21,826 nt of DNA from positions 32,385 through 54,210 of the IMG/VR virus record IMGVR_UViG_3300001748_000005; one strand, 5' to 3'. Under the pieces are notes generated by a model, which was not told the origin of the DNA, did not search any database, and was given only the letters and a program-made list of their open reading frames with translations. The position numbers were made by a program, and so were the translations under genes. Positions 1 through 9,926 of the stretch are shown here, in pieces; positions within the stretch are counted from its first letter, which is position 1; every line of letters starts with the position of its first letter. The stretch is from a virus.

Positions 1-3000
1 AAGTTTCTGATGGAACATTATTAGATGACTCTGTTTATTTTGTTTCTTCTATTGGTGCTGGAACTTCTTTTAGATTAGCACCAACATATAATGATGCTAT
101 AAATGAAACGAATTTAATTAAATTAAGAACTCTTGGAACTGGAATTCAGAAATTTACTTCAGTTAAAAAAGTCAAAGTTATAGATTCCGTCAACATAACT
201 GATAGTAATCCGGTATTAAAATATAAAAAAGTTGTAGCGAGAGAAGATGATATCAACAAATATGATAACATTATAAACATTAAAAACCATGGATTTTTAT
301 CCGGAGATGAAATTTCATATTCATATTCTAGTGGTAGTGGTTTAGATGGTCTTTTAGTATCACAATATTATTATATTGTTAAAATTGATGATAATAGTTT
401 TAAATTATCATCAACAAAAAATTTAAACAATATTGTAGATTTTGACCTAATTGACAGTTCAGTTCACATCTTTGAATATTCTCCAATAAGAGTAGATATT
501 TTAGGATCGTTAACAATTTCTGGAATTTCTACAATAGGAACTTCTGCAGTATTAACCCCAGTAGTTAGAGGATCGATTAATGATATAAAAATTGAAGAAT
601 CTGATCCTGAATATAATTCAAACTATACTGCATATCTTAACTATAACCTTAACCCGACAATTAGAGTTGTTAATGGAAAAGGTGCATTTCTACAACCAGT
701 AATTACTAATGGTAAAATCACTAATGTAATTATTTTGAGCCAAGGTGAAAACTACTTTAATTCACTGGAAATTGATGTTATTGGAGTAGGTAATGGAGCA
801 AAGTTATCTCCAGTAGTTGTTAATGGTAGAATTACCAGTGTAAACATTATAAACAAAGGTATTGGATATGACTCAAACACAACAATTAAAATTAGAACTA
901 TAGGATCCAACTTTAGTGCGATAGGTGAAATTAAAAGTTATACTTTAAATGAAGTTGATAGATATCCAAATTCTATACTAAAGAGAGGTATTATTGTTAA
1001 TGATGTTTACCACCCTGATCAAAACATATATGGAGTTTATAAGTTAACAGATACTTTAGAATCTTTATTAAATTTAAATGATGCAAATAGACATTCTCCG
1101 ATAATTGGATGGGCATATGATGGTTGTCCAATTTACGGACCTTATGCGTATGAAAATCCTGATGGTACTGGTAATATTATTGAAATGACCAGTAGTTATA
1201 AAAAATCTAAAGTAGGAGATATTCCTTTAGGTCTCATAGAAGATTATTCTTATATTCAAAATCGTGGTTCTTTAGATAAGCATAATGGAAGATACTGCAT
1301 TACTCCAGAGTATCCAAATGGAGTTTATGCATATTTTGCAACTTCAAAATTTCCTTATTTTATAGGAGATACATATAAGTTCACTCCATTACCAGAAAAT
1401 TTTGATTTCCATCATACTCAAAATTTAAACTATAATCAATTAGATATTGTTAAAAATACTTTACCGTACTACGTTGAAGATGAATTAAATTACTATGATT
1501 ATTTTGATTATAGACCAAATCCCGAAAAGGAAGAAGCATTTGTACTAAAAAGTTTATCAGGAGATATTGATAGTATTGATGTGGTAGATTCTGGTGAAGG
1601 TTATTCTATAGGGAGCAAATTAATATTTGATAATACTGGTACAGGTGGATATGGTGCATCAGCAGAAATTACTGAACTTTCTGGAGTTGGTATCTCATCT
1701 ATAGAATCTACTACTAAAACAATTCAAAATATAACATTCATTTCAGATAATAATACTATTATAGGAGTTGCTACAACTGCACATAATTTCAAAGATGAGT
1801 ATTTTATAAAAATCTCAGGAATTACAAGCACTACTTTTATATCTTTAAATGGAGTTAAAAAGATAAATGTTGATGAGATTGTAACAAATCTAGAAGATGC
1901 TTTAGATTCTGAGTCTGTAACTGGAATTACAACTTCAATTAAGATTAAAGATTCTATAACAATTTTTGATATAGATTCTAAAATAAGAATTTCTAATGAG
2001 AATGCAACTGTTATTGGTCTTGACTACTTAAATAATAGAATTAATATCTTAAGAGAATCTTCATCTCCATCATATGCAGTTGACGAATATGTTTATTTAA
2101 ATCAAAATAAATTTTATTTTGAAGAAAATAAATCTTTAGATCTCCCAGAAGCAAATGTATCATATTATTTTGATTCTAATCTTGTATCTATTGGAATAGA
2201 TACCTCTGTAGGAGCAGGAAATACTATTACTTCATATCCACTTGGAGTTGGAGTTTCGCAAACGAAGTACATTAGAACAGCAGGAATCTGGATGCCCAAT
2301 CACAGATTTAAATCTGGTGAATCTGTATCTTATTCTAATGATAGTGCATTTTTAAATGTACAAACAAGTTTAAGTAGTCAGTTCTTATCGGATTTTTCTA
2401 ATTTATACATTGTAGACTTTGGAAATGATGTAGTTGGATTAACTACTATTCAAAATGAGTTTAGTGGATTGTTATATTATACCAGTGCTGGAACAGGAAG
2501 ACTCCATAAACTAAAAACAAATAGAAATATAATTTCTGGTCAAGCGATATGTAATGAAACTATTGTTTCAACAGCATCTTCTCACGGGTTAGATGTTGGT
2601 GACAAAGTAAAGTTAAATGTTACTTCTGGTTTAACTACAAATTATACTGTAACATATAGTTCGGGAAATGCAAAACTAAGAATTGATGGTGATAATAATC
2701 CAGAAATAAATGTTTACAGAAATCAAAAAGTTGTATTTGATACTTCTGCATCATCATTAAATAGAACTCATTTTAAACTGTATACAGATAGTGATTATAA
2801 AAATGAATATATTGGAACTGGAAATTCTGGAGTTGAAGTTGTAGTTGGAGTTAACTCTGTAACTTTAAATATTCAAGATACAACTTTATCAACTCTTTAT
2901 TATAATATTGAATCCACATCTAAAAAAGTATTTGATGATGAAACAGTTTTTAATCACAATAGAATAAATGTTAAACAAAGTCTTTATAATGTTACTAGTG

Positions 3001-5630
3001 GAATCGTTACTAATACAAATGAATCTTTTACAGTTAATTTACCATATTCTCCAGAAGAAAATAATTATAGTTCATCTGATTCTAATAAAATTTCTTATAC
3101 AGTTAGAGAATCTGATGTTTTAGGTCCAATTTCTGAAGTAAAAGTAACTTCTAAGGGAGTTGATTATAAAAAAATTCCATCTATTAAGAGTGTAGAAGGT
3201 GATGGTAAAGATGCCGTACTAATTCCTATAACTAAAAACATTGGAAGAGTATCTGAAATAGGTCCTTTAGCAGTTAATATATGTCCTTCTGATAAAACTT
3301 TAGTTCCAACTTCAAATTTATATTCAGTTCTATATTTAAAAAATAACTATAAAGTATCTACAGTAGACTTAACTTTTTCTGGAAAAAATTATTTAAATCC
3401 TCCTAAAGTAAAATTATTTAATACAGAAACAAATTCTTTAGAAGATTCCTTTAGTGCATTCTGTAATTTAAAAGGAAATACTGTTGACGAAATATTAATT
3501 ATTAATCCTGGTAATGGTTTACATAGATTTTCTAATAAATTAGTATTTACAGATAATTCTAATGGAGTCAAGATTTTAAGTGCAAGTTCTGTACAAGATT
3601 CTCCTTCACTGTATACAGTTTCATTAACTCTTGAGACACCATTATCTGGATTTACAACTTCAAATCCTCCACCATTTGATCTCAATGATGATATATTTGT
3701 TGAAAATCTTGGCACTAACTATGATTCATCAGATTATTCTTATAATACATTTAAAGTAGTAGGAATAGTTACTAATTATAGTAGTGAGAATGAAACCATA
3801 TTAAGATATCAAGTCTCTAAGTCTCCTGGTAGTGTGCTTTCATATGATAATGCTTATGTAATTAATTCAAATGATCTTCCGCAAGCAAATGTTTCATTGA
3901 TTCAAAGTTCATTTATTGCTGGAGAAGATATTAATGGTGAAAAGTCCATATCAAACAAAATAGATAATTATACAAATAATATTGTAAAAGTTGAAGATTT
4001 AGAATCAATAAAAGTTGGAGATGATATTAAAGGAAACTTAAGTTTTTCAGAGGGAAACGTAGTTAAGATTGATAAATTTAGTTCAAAGTTCAATGTTAGT
4101 AATAGTATTTCTAGTAAATTCGGATGGAAAGAATTTAAAGGAAAACTTTCTGTAAATGATCAAAATTTATCTGATAACGATTATTATCAAAATTTTTCAT
4201 ATTCTTTACGTAGTAAAATACAAATTTCTGATTGGAATTCTCAAGTTTCTGATTTAAATCATATTGCAGGATTTAAAAAGTTTAGCGATCTACAAGTAGA
4301 ATCTAAATCGACTATATCTGGACAACAATCTAATTCGTCTTCTATAGTTAATGTATCAATAAATTCTTTTGGAGATATAAACACAAAAAATAATTTTGAT
4401 CTAGTTTTAGAGGACGTTGATGAAAATAATAATGAATATTCTGAATTATTAAAATTCAGGTCTAGGAAACTTTCTGACTATTTACTTTCAGAAGAAAATA
4501 GAGTTTTGTCTATAGATAATGTATCAACAAATTTTAATAATCAAACTTCCTTTGCAGAAATTATAGTAGACACTTTACCAACAATTAATACTGGAGGAAT
4601 AGTTGCAAAATATTTTGTTCTTATAGAATCTACAACTTCACTTTTTACAGACTTTGAACTTCCTTTACTTGCAGAAGTTTTTATAACTAAACAAAGTGAT
4701 TCTATTAATGGAGGAGTAAGTTTAATTACATACTCTTACTTTGAAGACATTCCATTAGGAACATTTACTTCTGCATTGAATCCTCAAAATAAAAATGAAA
4801 TTTTATTGAAGTTTGCACCAATAAATGTTAATAATATAATATCAGCTAGAACTATAACAGACTATATTCCTTTAGATGTATCTACAGAAAGTAACAGTTA
4901 TGGAAATGTTAATAGTGTAGCAATTACTAGCACGTTTCCTGCAGAAAGTTCTCCAACACAAAAAGAAATTATACTATCTCCTTTATCTGAGTGCCAGTCT
5001 GGTTCAATATATGTTGGTATTGCTTCAGTTGCTTCTCAAATTGAAGAATTTAAAGAAATTGGATTTTTATATAATGGGACAAATGTTTTATTCACTACTT
5101 ATTCTGAAAGTGAATTAAATAATTTAGGAGAGGTTGGAATTTCTACAAGTGGAAGTAATTTAGTTATTACATATGATGGAATTGCAAATACAGGTGTTAC
5201 TGTGTATGTAGATTCAACCTTACTTGTAGAAACTCAAACTTCTCCAAATCAGATTCAAAGTGATTATGGACTATTAAATAGTTCAAGGTCACAATTTACT
5301 GGAAGTTCCCCAGTAGGACTAACAACAATTACTTCAGATTATGGAGTTTCAAATTTTATAGTTGAAATTGAAAAAACTGTTGGTGTTACATTAACAAGAT
5401 CTGTTGCTCAAATAAATGCAGTTCATTATGATATAAACTTCTTAGAGAATAAATATTTGGCAAATATTACTTATAGTGCTCTCGGTAATTTCAATGACAT
5501 AGATTTTGATTTAACTTTCGATCCAGGTTCAAACTCTTATACTCTTTCTTATGTTCCGTCTGAAGTTGGAACTTTTGATATAAAATTATCTCAAAAGAGT
5601 ATATTAAGATCCACAAATCCATTATTGTAA
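1..5630 (+). CDS. Giant virion/baseplate-region structural protein with YHYH-like domain, 5' end outside window
   Basis: The frame is open from nt 3 to the TAA at 5628-5630, giving at least 1875 residues; the true start lies upstream. The TTG at 735 is an internal codon, since the same frame reads through it with continuous beta-repeat sequence. Residues counted from nt 3: about 225-297, two copies of a GxGY repeat; about 328-473, a YHYH-family domain with GWAYDGCPIYGPYAY; about 889-970, a cupredoxin-like stretch ending in STLYYNIES; about 1040-1190, further GxGY-type repeats; about 1393-1440, a DYYQNFSYSL block I recall from cyanophage virion proteins; then a Ser/Thr/Asn-rich beta C-terminus. 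It lies two genes before gp8, where T4 has gp7 (wedge), so a baseplate or tail-fibre role is inferred from position. It has no detectable resemblance to T4 gp7 by eye. Confidence 0.8.
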   Translation, partial: VSDGTLLDDSVYFVSSIGAGTSFRLAPTYNDAINETNLIKLRTLGTGIQKFTSVKKVKVIDSVNITDSNPVLKYKKVVAREDDINKYDNIINIKNHGFLSGDEISYSYSSGSGLDGLLVSQYYYIVKIDDNSFKLSSTKNLNNIVDFDLIDSSVHIFEYSPIRVDILGSLTISGISTIGTSAVLTPVVRGSINDIKIEESDPEYNSNYTAYLNYNLNPTIRVVNGKGAFLQPVITNGKITNVIILSQGENYFNSLEIDVIGVGNGAKLSPVVVNGRITSVNIINKGIGYDSNTTIKIRTIGSNFSAIGEIKSYTLNEVDRYPNSILKRGIIVNDVYHPDQNIYGVYKLTDTLESLLNLNDANRHSPIIGWAYDGCPIYGPYAYENPDGTGNIIEMTSSYKKSKVGDIPLGLIEDYSYIQNRGSLDKHNGRYCITPEYPNGVYAYFATSKFPYFIGDTYKFTPLPENFDFHHTQNLNYNQLDIVKNTLPYYVEDELNYYDYFDYRPNPEKEEAFVLKSLSGDIDSIDVVDSGEGYSIGSKLIFDNTGTGGYGASAEITELSGVGISSIESTTKTIQNITFISDNNTIIGVATTAHNFKDEYFIKISGITSTTFISLNGVKKINVDEIVTNLEDALDSESVTGITTSIKIKDSITIFDIDSKIRISNENATVIGLDYLNNRINILRESSSPSYAVDEYVYLNQNKFYFEENKSLDLPEANVSYYFDSNLVSIGIDTSVGAGNTITSYPLGVGVSQTKYIRTAGIWMPNHRFKSGESVSYSNDSAFLNVQTSLSSQFLSDFSNLYIVDFGNDVVGLTTIQNEFSGLLYYTSAGTGRLHKLKTNRNIISGQAICNETIVSTASSHGLDVGDKVKLNVTSGLTTNYTVTYSSGNAKLRIDGDNNPEINVYRNQKVVFDTSASSLNRTHFKLYTDSDYKNEYIGTGNSGVEVVVGVNSVTLNIQDTTLSTLYYNIESTSKKVFDDETVFNHNRINVKQSLYNVTSGIVTNTNESFTVNLPYSPEENNYSSSDSNKISYTVRESDVLGPISEVKVTSKGVDYKKIPSIKSVEGDGKDAVLIPITKNIGRVSEIGPLAVNICPSDKTLVPTSNLYSVLYLKNNYKVSTVDLTFSGKNYLNPPKVKLFNTETNSLEDSFSAFCNLKGNTVDEILIINPGNGLHRFSNKLVFTDNSNGVKILSASSVQDSPSLYTVSLTLETPLSGFTTSNPPPFDLNDDIFVENLGTNYDSSDYSYNTFKVVGIVTNYSSENETILRYQVSKSPGSVLSYDNAYVINSNDLPQANVSLIQSSFIAGEDINGEKSISNKIDNYTNNIVKVEDLESIKVGDDIKGNLSFSEGNVVKIDKFSSKFNVSNSISSKFGWKEFKGKLSVNDQNLSDNDYYQNFSYSLRSKIQISDWNSQVSDLNHIAGFKKFSDLQVESKSTISGQQSNSSSIVNVSINSFGDINTKNNFDLVLEDVDENNNEYSELLKFRSRKLSDYLLSEENRVLSIDNVSTNFNNQTSFAEIIVDTLPTINTGGIVAKYFVLIESTTSLFTDFELPLLAEVFITKQSDSINGGVSLITYSYFEDIPLGTFTSALNPQNKNEILLKFAPINVNNIISARTITDYIPLDVSTESNSYGNVNSVAITSTFPAESSPTQKEIILSPLSECQSGSIYVGIASVASQIEEFKEIGFLYNGTNVLFTTYSESELNNLGEVGISTSGSNLVITYDGIANTGVTVYVDSTLLVETQTSPNQIQSDYGLLNSSRSQFTGSSPVGLTTITSDYGVSNFIVEIEKTVGVTLTRSVAQINAVHYDINFLENKYLANITYSALGNFNDIDFDLTFDPGSNSYTLSYVPSEVGTFDIKLSQKSILRSTNPLL
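675..893 (+). repeat. Tandem GxGY-type beta-repeat coding region
   Basis: Two adjacent protein repeats occur in the giant virion protein. The first reads GKGAFLQPVITNGKITNVII followed by GENY; the second reads GNGAKLSPVVVNGRITSVNI followed by GIGY. The shared pattern is G-x-G-A, then V-x-NG-x-I-T-x-V-x-I, then G-x-G/N-Y. The same pattern recurs later in this gene and in three other genes of the window. Confidence 0.75.
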
Positions 5631-5636
5631 AATAAA

Positions 5637-8339
5637 ATGCCAGTATCAGGTTCTACAAATTCAGTATATGTACCAACTAGTCTTGGTGTTAATTCCTTTA
5701 AGTTAAAGCATAGAGGAGATTCAATTTTCTATAAAATTTTTAATGCATCAGATTCTGAAATTATAGACCTAGATAGGGATAGAATAAAAATTAAAAATCA
5801 CTTTTTTAAAACTGGAGAAAAATTAACTTACGAAATTGAGGAAGGTGGACAAAGATTAGGAATTTCTACATTAAGTCCTGGAAATACTTTATCAACTTCA
5901 TTTTTACCAGATGAGGTATATCCAATAGTTGTTGATTCTGAAAATATAAGACTTGCTTTTAGTACTTCATTAGCAGAATCAAATCAATATATAGATATTA
6001 CTTCTCTTGGAATTGGAACAGTTCAATCCTTTGAAGCAGAAAAGCAAAATACAAAGTGTATAATTCTAATTGATAATATTATACAATCTCCAGTTTCTGT
6101 TGCATCTACTGTAGGTATAACAGATTTTACCTCAAGTAATTTAGTTTTAAATAATTTAGATAACATAAACATAGGATCAACTCTTAAAATAAGTGATGAA
6201 TTAGTTAAAGTAACAAAAGTTGATTATTCAAATAATACAATAACTATTTTAAGAGGTCCAGATTACTTAGGTACTGAAAAAGAAGATTTTACATCTGCAA
6301 CTACAGTTGCTAGTGTAATGTCTGGACAATATAATATTGTTGAGGACGTTATTTACTTTTGTGATCCTCCATTTGAAGGTATTAGACTTAAGTATCAATT
6401 AACCCCTTCAGATTTTAATTATCTTGATAATTCTTTTAATATATTTGATAGTAAAATAGAAACTGGTTCAATTATAACAATATCCTCACAAAATCCCCCA
6501 GAAGGATTAGAAGGATCTACAACTTACTTTGCAATTAAAAATACTGAAAATAATTTCAGCTTTGCCGAAACTTATAATAAAGCAATTTCTGAAGATGCAA
6601 TTACTATTCAAAATTTAGGTGGAATTGATCCAACAGCACCAGTAACTGATGTTGATTTATTTTTATTAGATATAACTGGAGGTAGCACCTTTGAAGGAAG
6701 AGTTTTTCTTAGAAGTGATTATACAGGAAATATTGTATTTGATGATTTTTCTGAGCAATTTAATGGAATAACTTCATCTTTTGAACTTACGCAATCTGGA
6801 ATATCTACTGTAGGAATAAAGTCTGATAATGGAATTGTTTTGATTAATAATATTTTTCAGTATCCTGAATTTGATGAATCATTTTATTTTGATGAGTCTG
6901 GATCTTCAACAAATATAATTTTTACAGGAATATCTTCTGCAAATGGATTTACTACTACTAAAGATTATGATGTGAATGTTAGAGGTCTTCCAAGAAATGG
7001 TATTATAGTTTCTTATGGAACAACTAATGGAACTAATTATCAACCTCAAAGAAGTGCATCTTTATATGAAACTGAAATAGTTGAAGATGGAAATGGATTT
7101 TATATTATTGATAATGATAATATTGGAATTGCTTATAGTGGTTCTGGATATAGAGATGTCGCAGGATATGCAACTTCAGTATTCTTTGAAAACATATATG
7201 GACAAAGAATTTCAGGATATGGTACAGCAATAATTGAAAATGGATATGTAACTAGTATCGATATTTCCATAGGTTCAACATATTTACCATCAGATCCAAC
7301 ACCAGTTATAAAAATTGATCCTCCAATTCCATATTCAAATGTTGAACTTTCTGGAGTTTCGAATGGAATTGGTGCTAAAGCATCTTTAGTAGTTAATGAT
7401 GATGGTACAATATCTAAATTAACTCTTACTAATACAGGATATGGGTATACAGTTGGAGAAGTTCTTACAATCCCATCTATTGTTGGCACATCTACTCAAA
7501 TTTCTTCAGAAAGGATAGAATTTACAGTTTTAAGCGTTGGTAAAGATACATTTTCTGCTTGGAATATCGGTAATCTTAGAAAATTAGATGATTTGAGTCA
7601 GTTTGCAAATGGCACTAGAAGATCTTTTAATATTAAAGAAAATGGAGATCTTCTCAGTTTAGAATCTACTCCAGGATCAGATATAGATATTTCTCAAAAT
7701 CTTTTAATATTTGTAAATGATGTTTTGCAAACTCCTGAGGATTCATATTCATTTACTGGAGGAACTCAAATTATATTTTCTGAAGCTCCTCCAGCAGGAA
7801 GTTCTGTAAAAGTATATTTCTACTCTGGTAGTCAAGGTGATACATCTATTGTTGACATAATACCTCCAATAGAAATTGGAGATGAACTTAATATAAAGAA
7901 AATAGTAGAAAAAAATCCAGAAACTCAGTTAAAAAGAACTGCTAAAAGAATTATATCTTCTGATATTTTAAAAACTGAACTGTATGATGATAAAGGTCTA
8001 TCTTTTGATTCATTTACATATAGACCAATAAGTTTAACACCGCAAAAAAGAGATATTTTAATTGGTGGAGAATATATAACTAAATCAAGAGAATCATTAA
8101 AATCTAAACTTATTTCTTATACATTTATTACTACTGCACCTGGAACATTTGTAGGGATAAATACAAATTCTGTTGGAATTGATACTACTTCAATTCAGAT
8201 TGGTGATTACCTCGAATCTGAGTACACTGATGGACATACCATCATATCAATTTCTGCTGGTGAAGTTGGTCTATCAACAGACTCTACTTTTGATGGAAGT
8301 GTTTCTCCTGTTGATTGTAATATATGGAGAAAAATTTGA
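5637..8339 (+). CDS. Virion structural protein (900 aa), baseplate/tail-fibre region, modular beta protein
   Basis: This 900-aa gene starts 6 bases after the preceding stop, with no clear Shine-Dalgarno. I do not recognise a named T4 counterpart. Three copies of a 'named-output' beta module are visible: around residue 140 (LIDNIIQSP), residues 369-430 (FNGITSSFELTQSG, then LINNIFQYPEF) and residues 654-731 (FANGTRRSFNI, then LIFVNDVLQTPEDSY, then FSEAPPAGSSVKVYFYSG). The pattern F-x-G-x-x-x-S-F, VNxVLQ-P and APPAGSSV recurs in marine T4-like virion proteins from memory. Two GxGY repeats lie at about 530-615. It has no signal peptide or membrane segment. With the previous gene it fills the interval before gp8, so a wedge or fibre role is inferred. 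Confidence 0.75.
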   Translation: MPVSGSTNSVYVPTSLGVNSFKLKHRGDSIFYKIFNASDSEIIDLDRDRIKIKNHFFKTGEKLTYEIEEGGQRLGISTLSPGNTLSTSFLPDEVYPIVVDSENIRLAFSTSLAESNQYIDITSLGIGTVQSFEAEKQNTKCIILIDNIIQSPVSVASTVGITDFTSSNLVLNNLDNINIGSTLKISDELVKVTKVDYSNNTITILRGPDYLGTEKEDFTSATTVASVMSGQYNIVEDVIYFCDPPFEGIRLKYQLTPSDFNYLDNSFNIFDSKIETGSIITISSQNPPEGLEGSTTYFAIKNTENNFSFAETYNKAISEDAITIQNLGGIDPTAPVTDVDLFLLDITGGSTFEGRVFLRSDYTGNIVFDDFSEQFNGITSSFELTQSGISTVGIKSDNGIVLINNIFQYPEFDESFYFDESGSSTNIIFTGISSANGFTTTKDYDVNVRGLPRNGIIVSYGTTNGTNYQPQRSASLYETEIVEDGNGFYIIDNDNIGIAYSGSGYRDVAGYATSVFFENIYGQRISGYGTAIIENGYVTSIDISIGSTYLPSDPTPVIKIDPPIPYSNVELSGVSNGIGAKASLVVNDDGTISKLTLTNTGYGYTVGEVLTIPSIVGTSTQISSERIEFTVLSVGKDTFSAWNIGNLRKLDDLSQFANGTRRSFNIKENGDLLSLESTPGSDIDISQNLLIFVNDVLQTPEDSYSFTGGTQIIFSEAPPAGSSVKVYFYSGSQGDTSIVDIIPPIEIGDELNIKKIVEKNPETQLKRTAKRIISSDILKTELYDDKGLSFDSFTYRPISLTPQKRDILIGGEYITKSRESLKSKLISYTFITTAPGTFVGINTNSVGIDTTSIQIGDYLESEYTDGHTIISISAGEVGLSTDSTFDGSVSPVDCNIWRKI

Positions 8340-8345
8340 TAAATA
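8338..8345 (+). promoter_or_regulatory. Candidate T4-type late promoter (-10 element)
   Basis: GATAAATA overlaps the stop codon of the 900-aa gene and sits in the 27-base gap before gp8. It differs from the T4 late promoter TATAAATA only at the first base and fits the NATAAATA form reported, from memory, for a marine cyanophage. Initiation a few bases downstream would give a leader of about 15 nt before the ATG at 8367. In DNA this AT-rich, more than ten such matches are expected by chance in the window, so only its intergenic location supports it. Confidence 0.4.
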
Positions 8346-8366
8346 AGGATAAAATAGACTTTTAAA

Positions 8367-9923
8367 ATGCCAGCAATTATATCAGACAATTTAAAAATTC
8401 AAAATTGCTCTAATTTTATCTCTCAAGTTGCAGGTTCGGCAAATAATAACAATGAATCTAATTACTATATGTTCATTGGACTTGCGAATCCTGATGAGTA
8501 TTTTTTAGATTGGGATTCAAATCCACAATCACCAATAGATAATACAACTTATCTAAATTCTTATAGAGATAATATTCTTGGAGTTAAAAGAATAAAAGAA
8601 TCAGATGTAGTTAGAGTTATTCCTAAAGTTGAGTGGAAGACTGGAACTACTTATGATATGTATAGACATGATTATAGCATACATAACCTTACAAAAGTAA
8701 CTGGATTTAGTAGTTTATACGATAGTAATTATTACGTTATAAATGATTATAGAGTTTATATTTGTTTAAGTAATGGTGCTTCATTCTCTAATAGTATGAA
8801 GGGATTACCTTCTACCATAGCCCCAGTTCATACTGACACTGCAGATTTAACTGATAAAGGAGATGGATATGTTTGGAAATATCTTTATACTATTACTCCT
8901 GGAGATTTCTTAAAATATGATTCTACTGATTTTATTTCAGTTCCAAATAACTGGAAAACTTCTTCAGATGCTTCAATCATATCTGTTAGAGGAAATGCTA
9001 TAGATGGAGAGATAAAAATTGTTCTCATTGAAAAATCTACAGCATACAATATTACCTCAAATACTGTTACTTGTAATATTGAAGGGGATGGAACTGGAGC
9101 AACTGCATCAGTAACTTTTGACAACTTAGGTAAACCAATCAAAGTTCAAGTTTTAACTGGTGGATCTGGATATACTTTTGGAACTTTGAATCTAGATGCT
9201 GTAGTTTCTCCTATAGATAGTTCTAATAAGTCTATCTTTAATGTAATTATTCCTCCAGAAGGTGGTCATGGTGCTGATATATACAAAGAATTGGGAGCGT
9301 ATAGAGCTTTAGTTTATAGTAGAATAGAAAACTCATTAACAAACCCAGACTTTATTGTAAATAATCAATTTGCAACAGTTGGAATTATAAAAGATGTTAA
9401 GACATATAATACCTCAGGACTTTTTACAGATGATACTGGATCAGGTTTATATGGTATAGCACTTAATACTACTGATGTATTAGCGAGTGATTCATTTATA
9501 GAGCAATCATCTACTAATGCTAGAGGAACTTTAATCAGTAGTTCGGAAGTTTCAGGTGTAACTATAGTAAAATACTCTCAAAGTAGAGATGATTATACAG
9601 ACTACTATAATTCAAATAATATTATAAAAACTTTCGATCCTTATATTGTAAATCCAGATTACTCAGGTATAACTACATCTACGGTTTATAGTTCTAGCGA
9701 ATTTGATATTACTGATGTAACAATTTCTTCTACTAATTATGGTGTTGCAAACATTAGTGGGAATGAATATGAAGGAGCATATCTTGGTCAAACATTTACA
9801 TCAGGTATTTCAAAACCTGACATAAATACAAAGAGTGGTGATATTTTGTACGTAGATAATCGAGCATCTGTAACCAGATCATCACAACAAAGAGAAGACA
9901 TTAAAATTATTATAGAGTTCTAA
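8367..9923 (+). CDS. gp8: Baseplate wedge protein gp8-like
   Basis: Predicted homologue of T4 gp8, a dimeric component of the baseplate wedge that contacts gp7 and gp10. Two conserved anchors are visible. GDGYVWKYLYTITPGDFLKY at about residues 168-187 parallels GDGYVWEYLFEIPP of T4 gp8. The C-terminus (ILYVDNRASV followed by REDIKIIIEF) parallels IYMENRPPI and EEINILFTF of T4. The protein is 518 aa against 334 aa in T4. Part of the extra length is a GxGY repeat inserted at about residues 240-279, after the YVWKYL block. The gene is flanked by other virion genes; the next starts 3 bases after its stop. The T4 comparison is from memory. Confidence 0.86.
   Translation: MPAIISDNLKIQNCSNFISQVAGSANNNNESNYYMFIGLANPDEYFLDWDSNPQSPIDNTTYLNSYRDNILGVKRIKESDVVRVIPKVEWKTGTTYDMYRHDYSIHNLTKVTGFSSLYDSNYYVINDYRVYICLSNGASFSNSMKGLPSTIAPVHTDTADLTDKGDGYVWKYLYTITPGDFLKYDSTDFISVPNNWKTSSDASIISVRGNAIDGEIKIVLIEKSTAYNITSNTVTCNIEGDGTGATASVTFDNLGKPIKVQVLTGGSGYTFGTLNLDAVVSPIDSSNKSIFNVIIPPEGGHGADIYKELGAYRALVYSRIENSLTNPDFIVNNQFATVGIIKDVKTYNTSGLFTDDTGSGLYGIALNTTDVLASDSFIEQSSTNARGTLISSSEVSGVTIVKYSQSRDDYTDYYNSNNIIKTFDPYIVNPDYSGITTSTVYSSSEFDITDVTISSTNYGVANISGNEYEGAYLGQTFTSGISKPDINTKSGDILYVDNRASVTRSSQQREDIKIIIEF
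9084..9203 (+). repeat. GxGY beta-repeat inserted in gp8
   Basis: One full repeat unit (GDGTGATASV, then GKPIKVQVLTGGSGYTFGTL) lies inside gp8 between its two conserved anchor blocks. Bases 9160-9175 are identical over 16 nt to bases 18537-18552 in the repeat region of gp14. Confidence 0.75.
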
Positions 9924-9926
9924 AAA

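Noticed and set aside
3389-3715. Minus-strand frames of 60-144 codons at several places (for example 3389-3715, 7133-7489, 11534-11968, 20480-20716)
   Set aside because: All lie opposite well-supported + strand genes, have no recognisable motifs and read as reverse complements of Ser/Thr/Gly-rich or Lys-rich coding sequence.
735-5630. Gene start at the TTG at 735
   Set aside because: The same frame is open back to nt 3 with continuous beta-repeat sequence, and the TTG lies inside the second half of a repeat unit, so it is an internal Leu codon.
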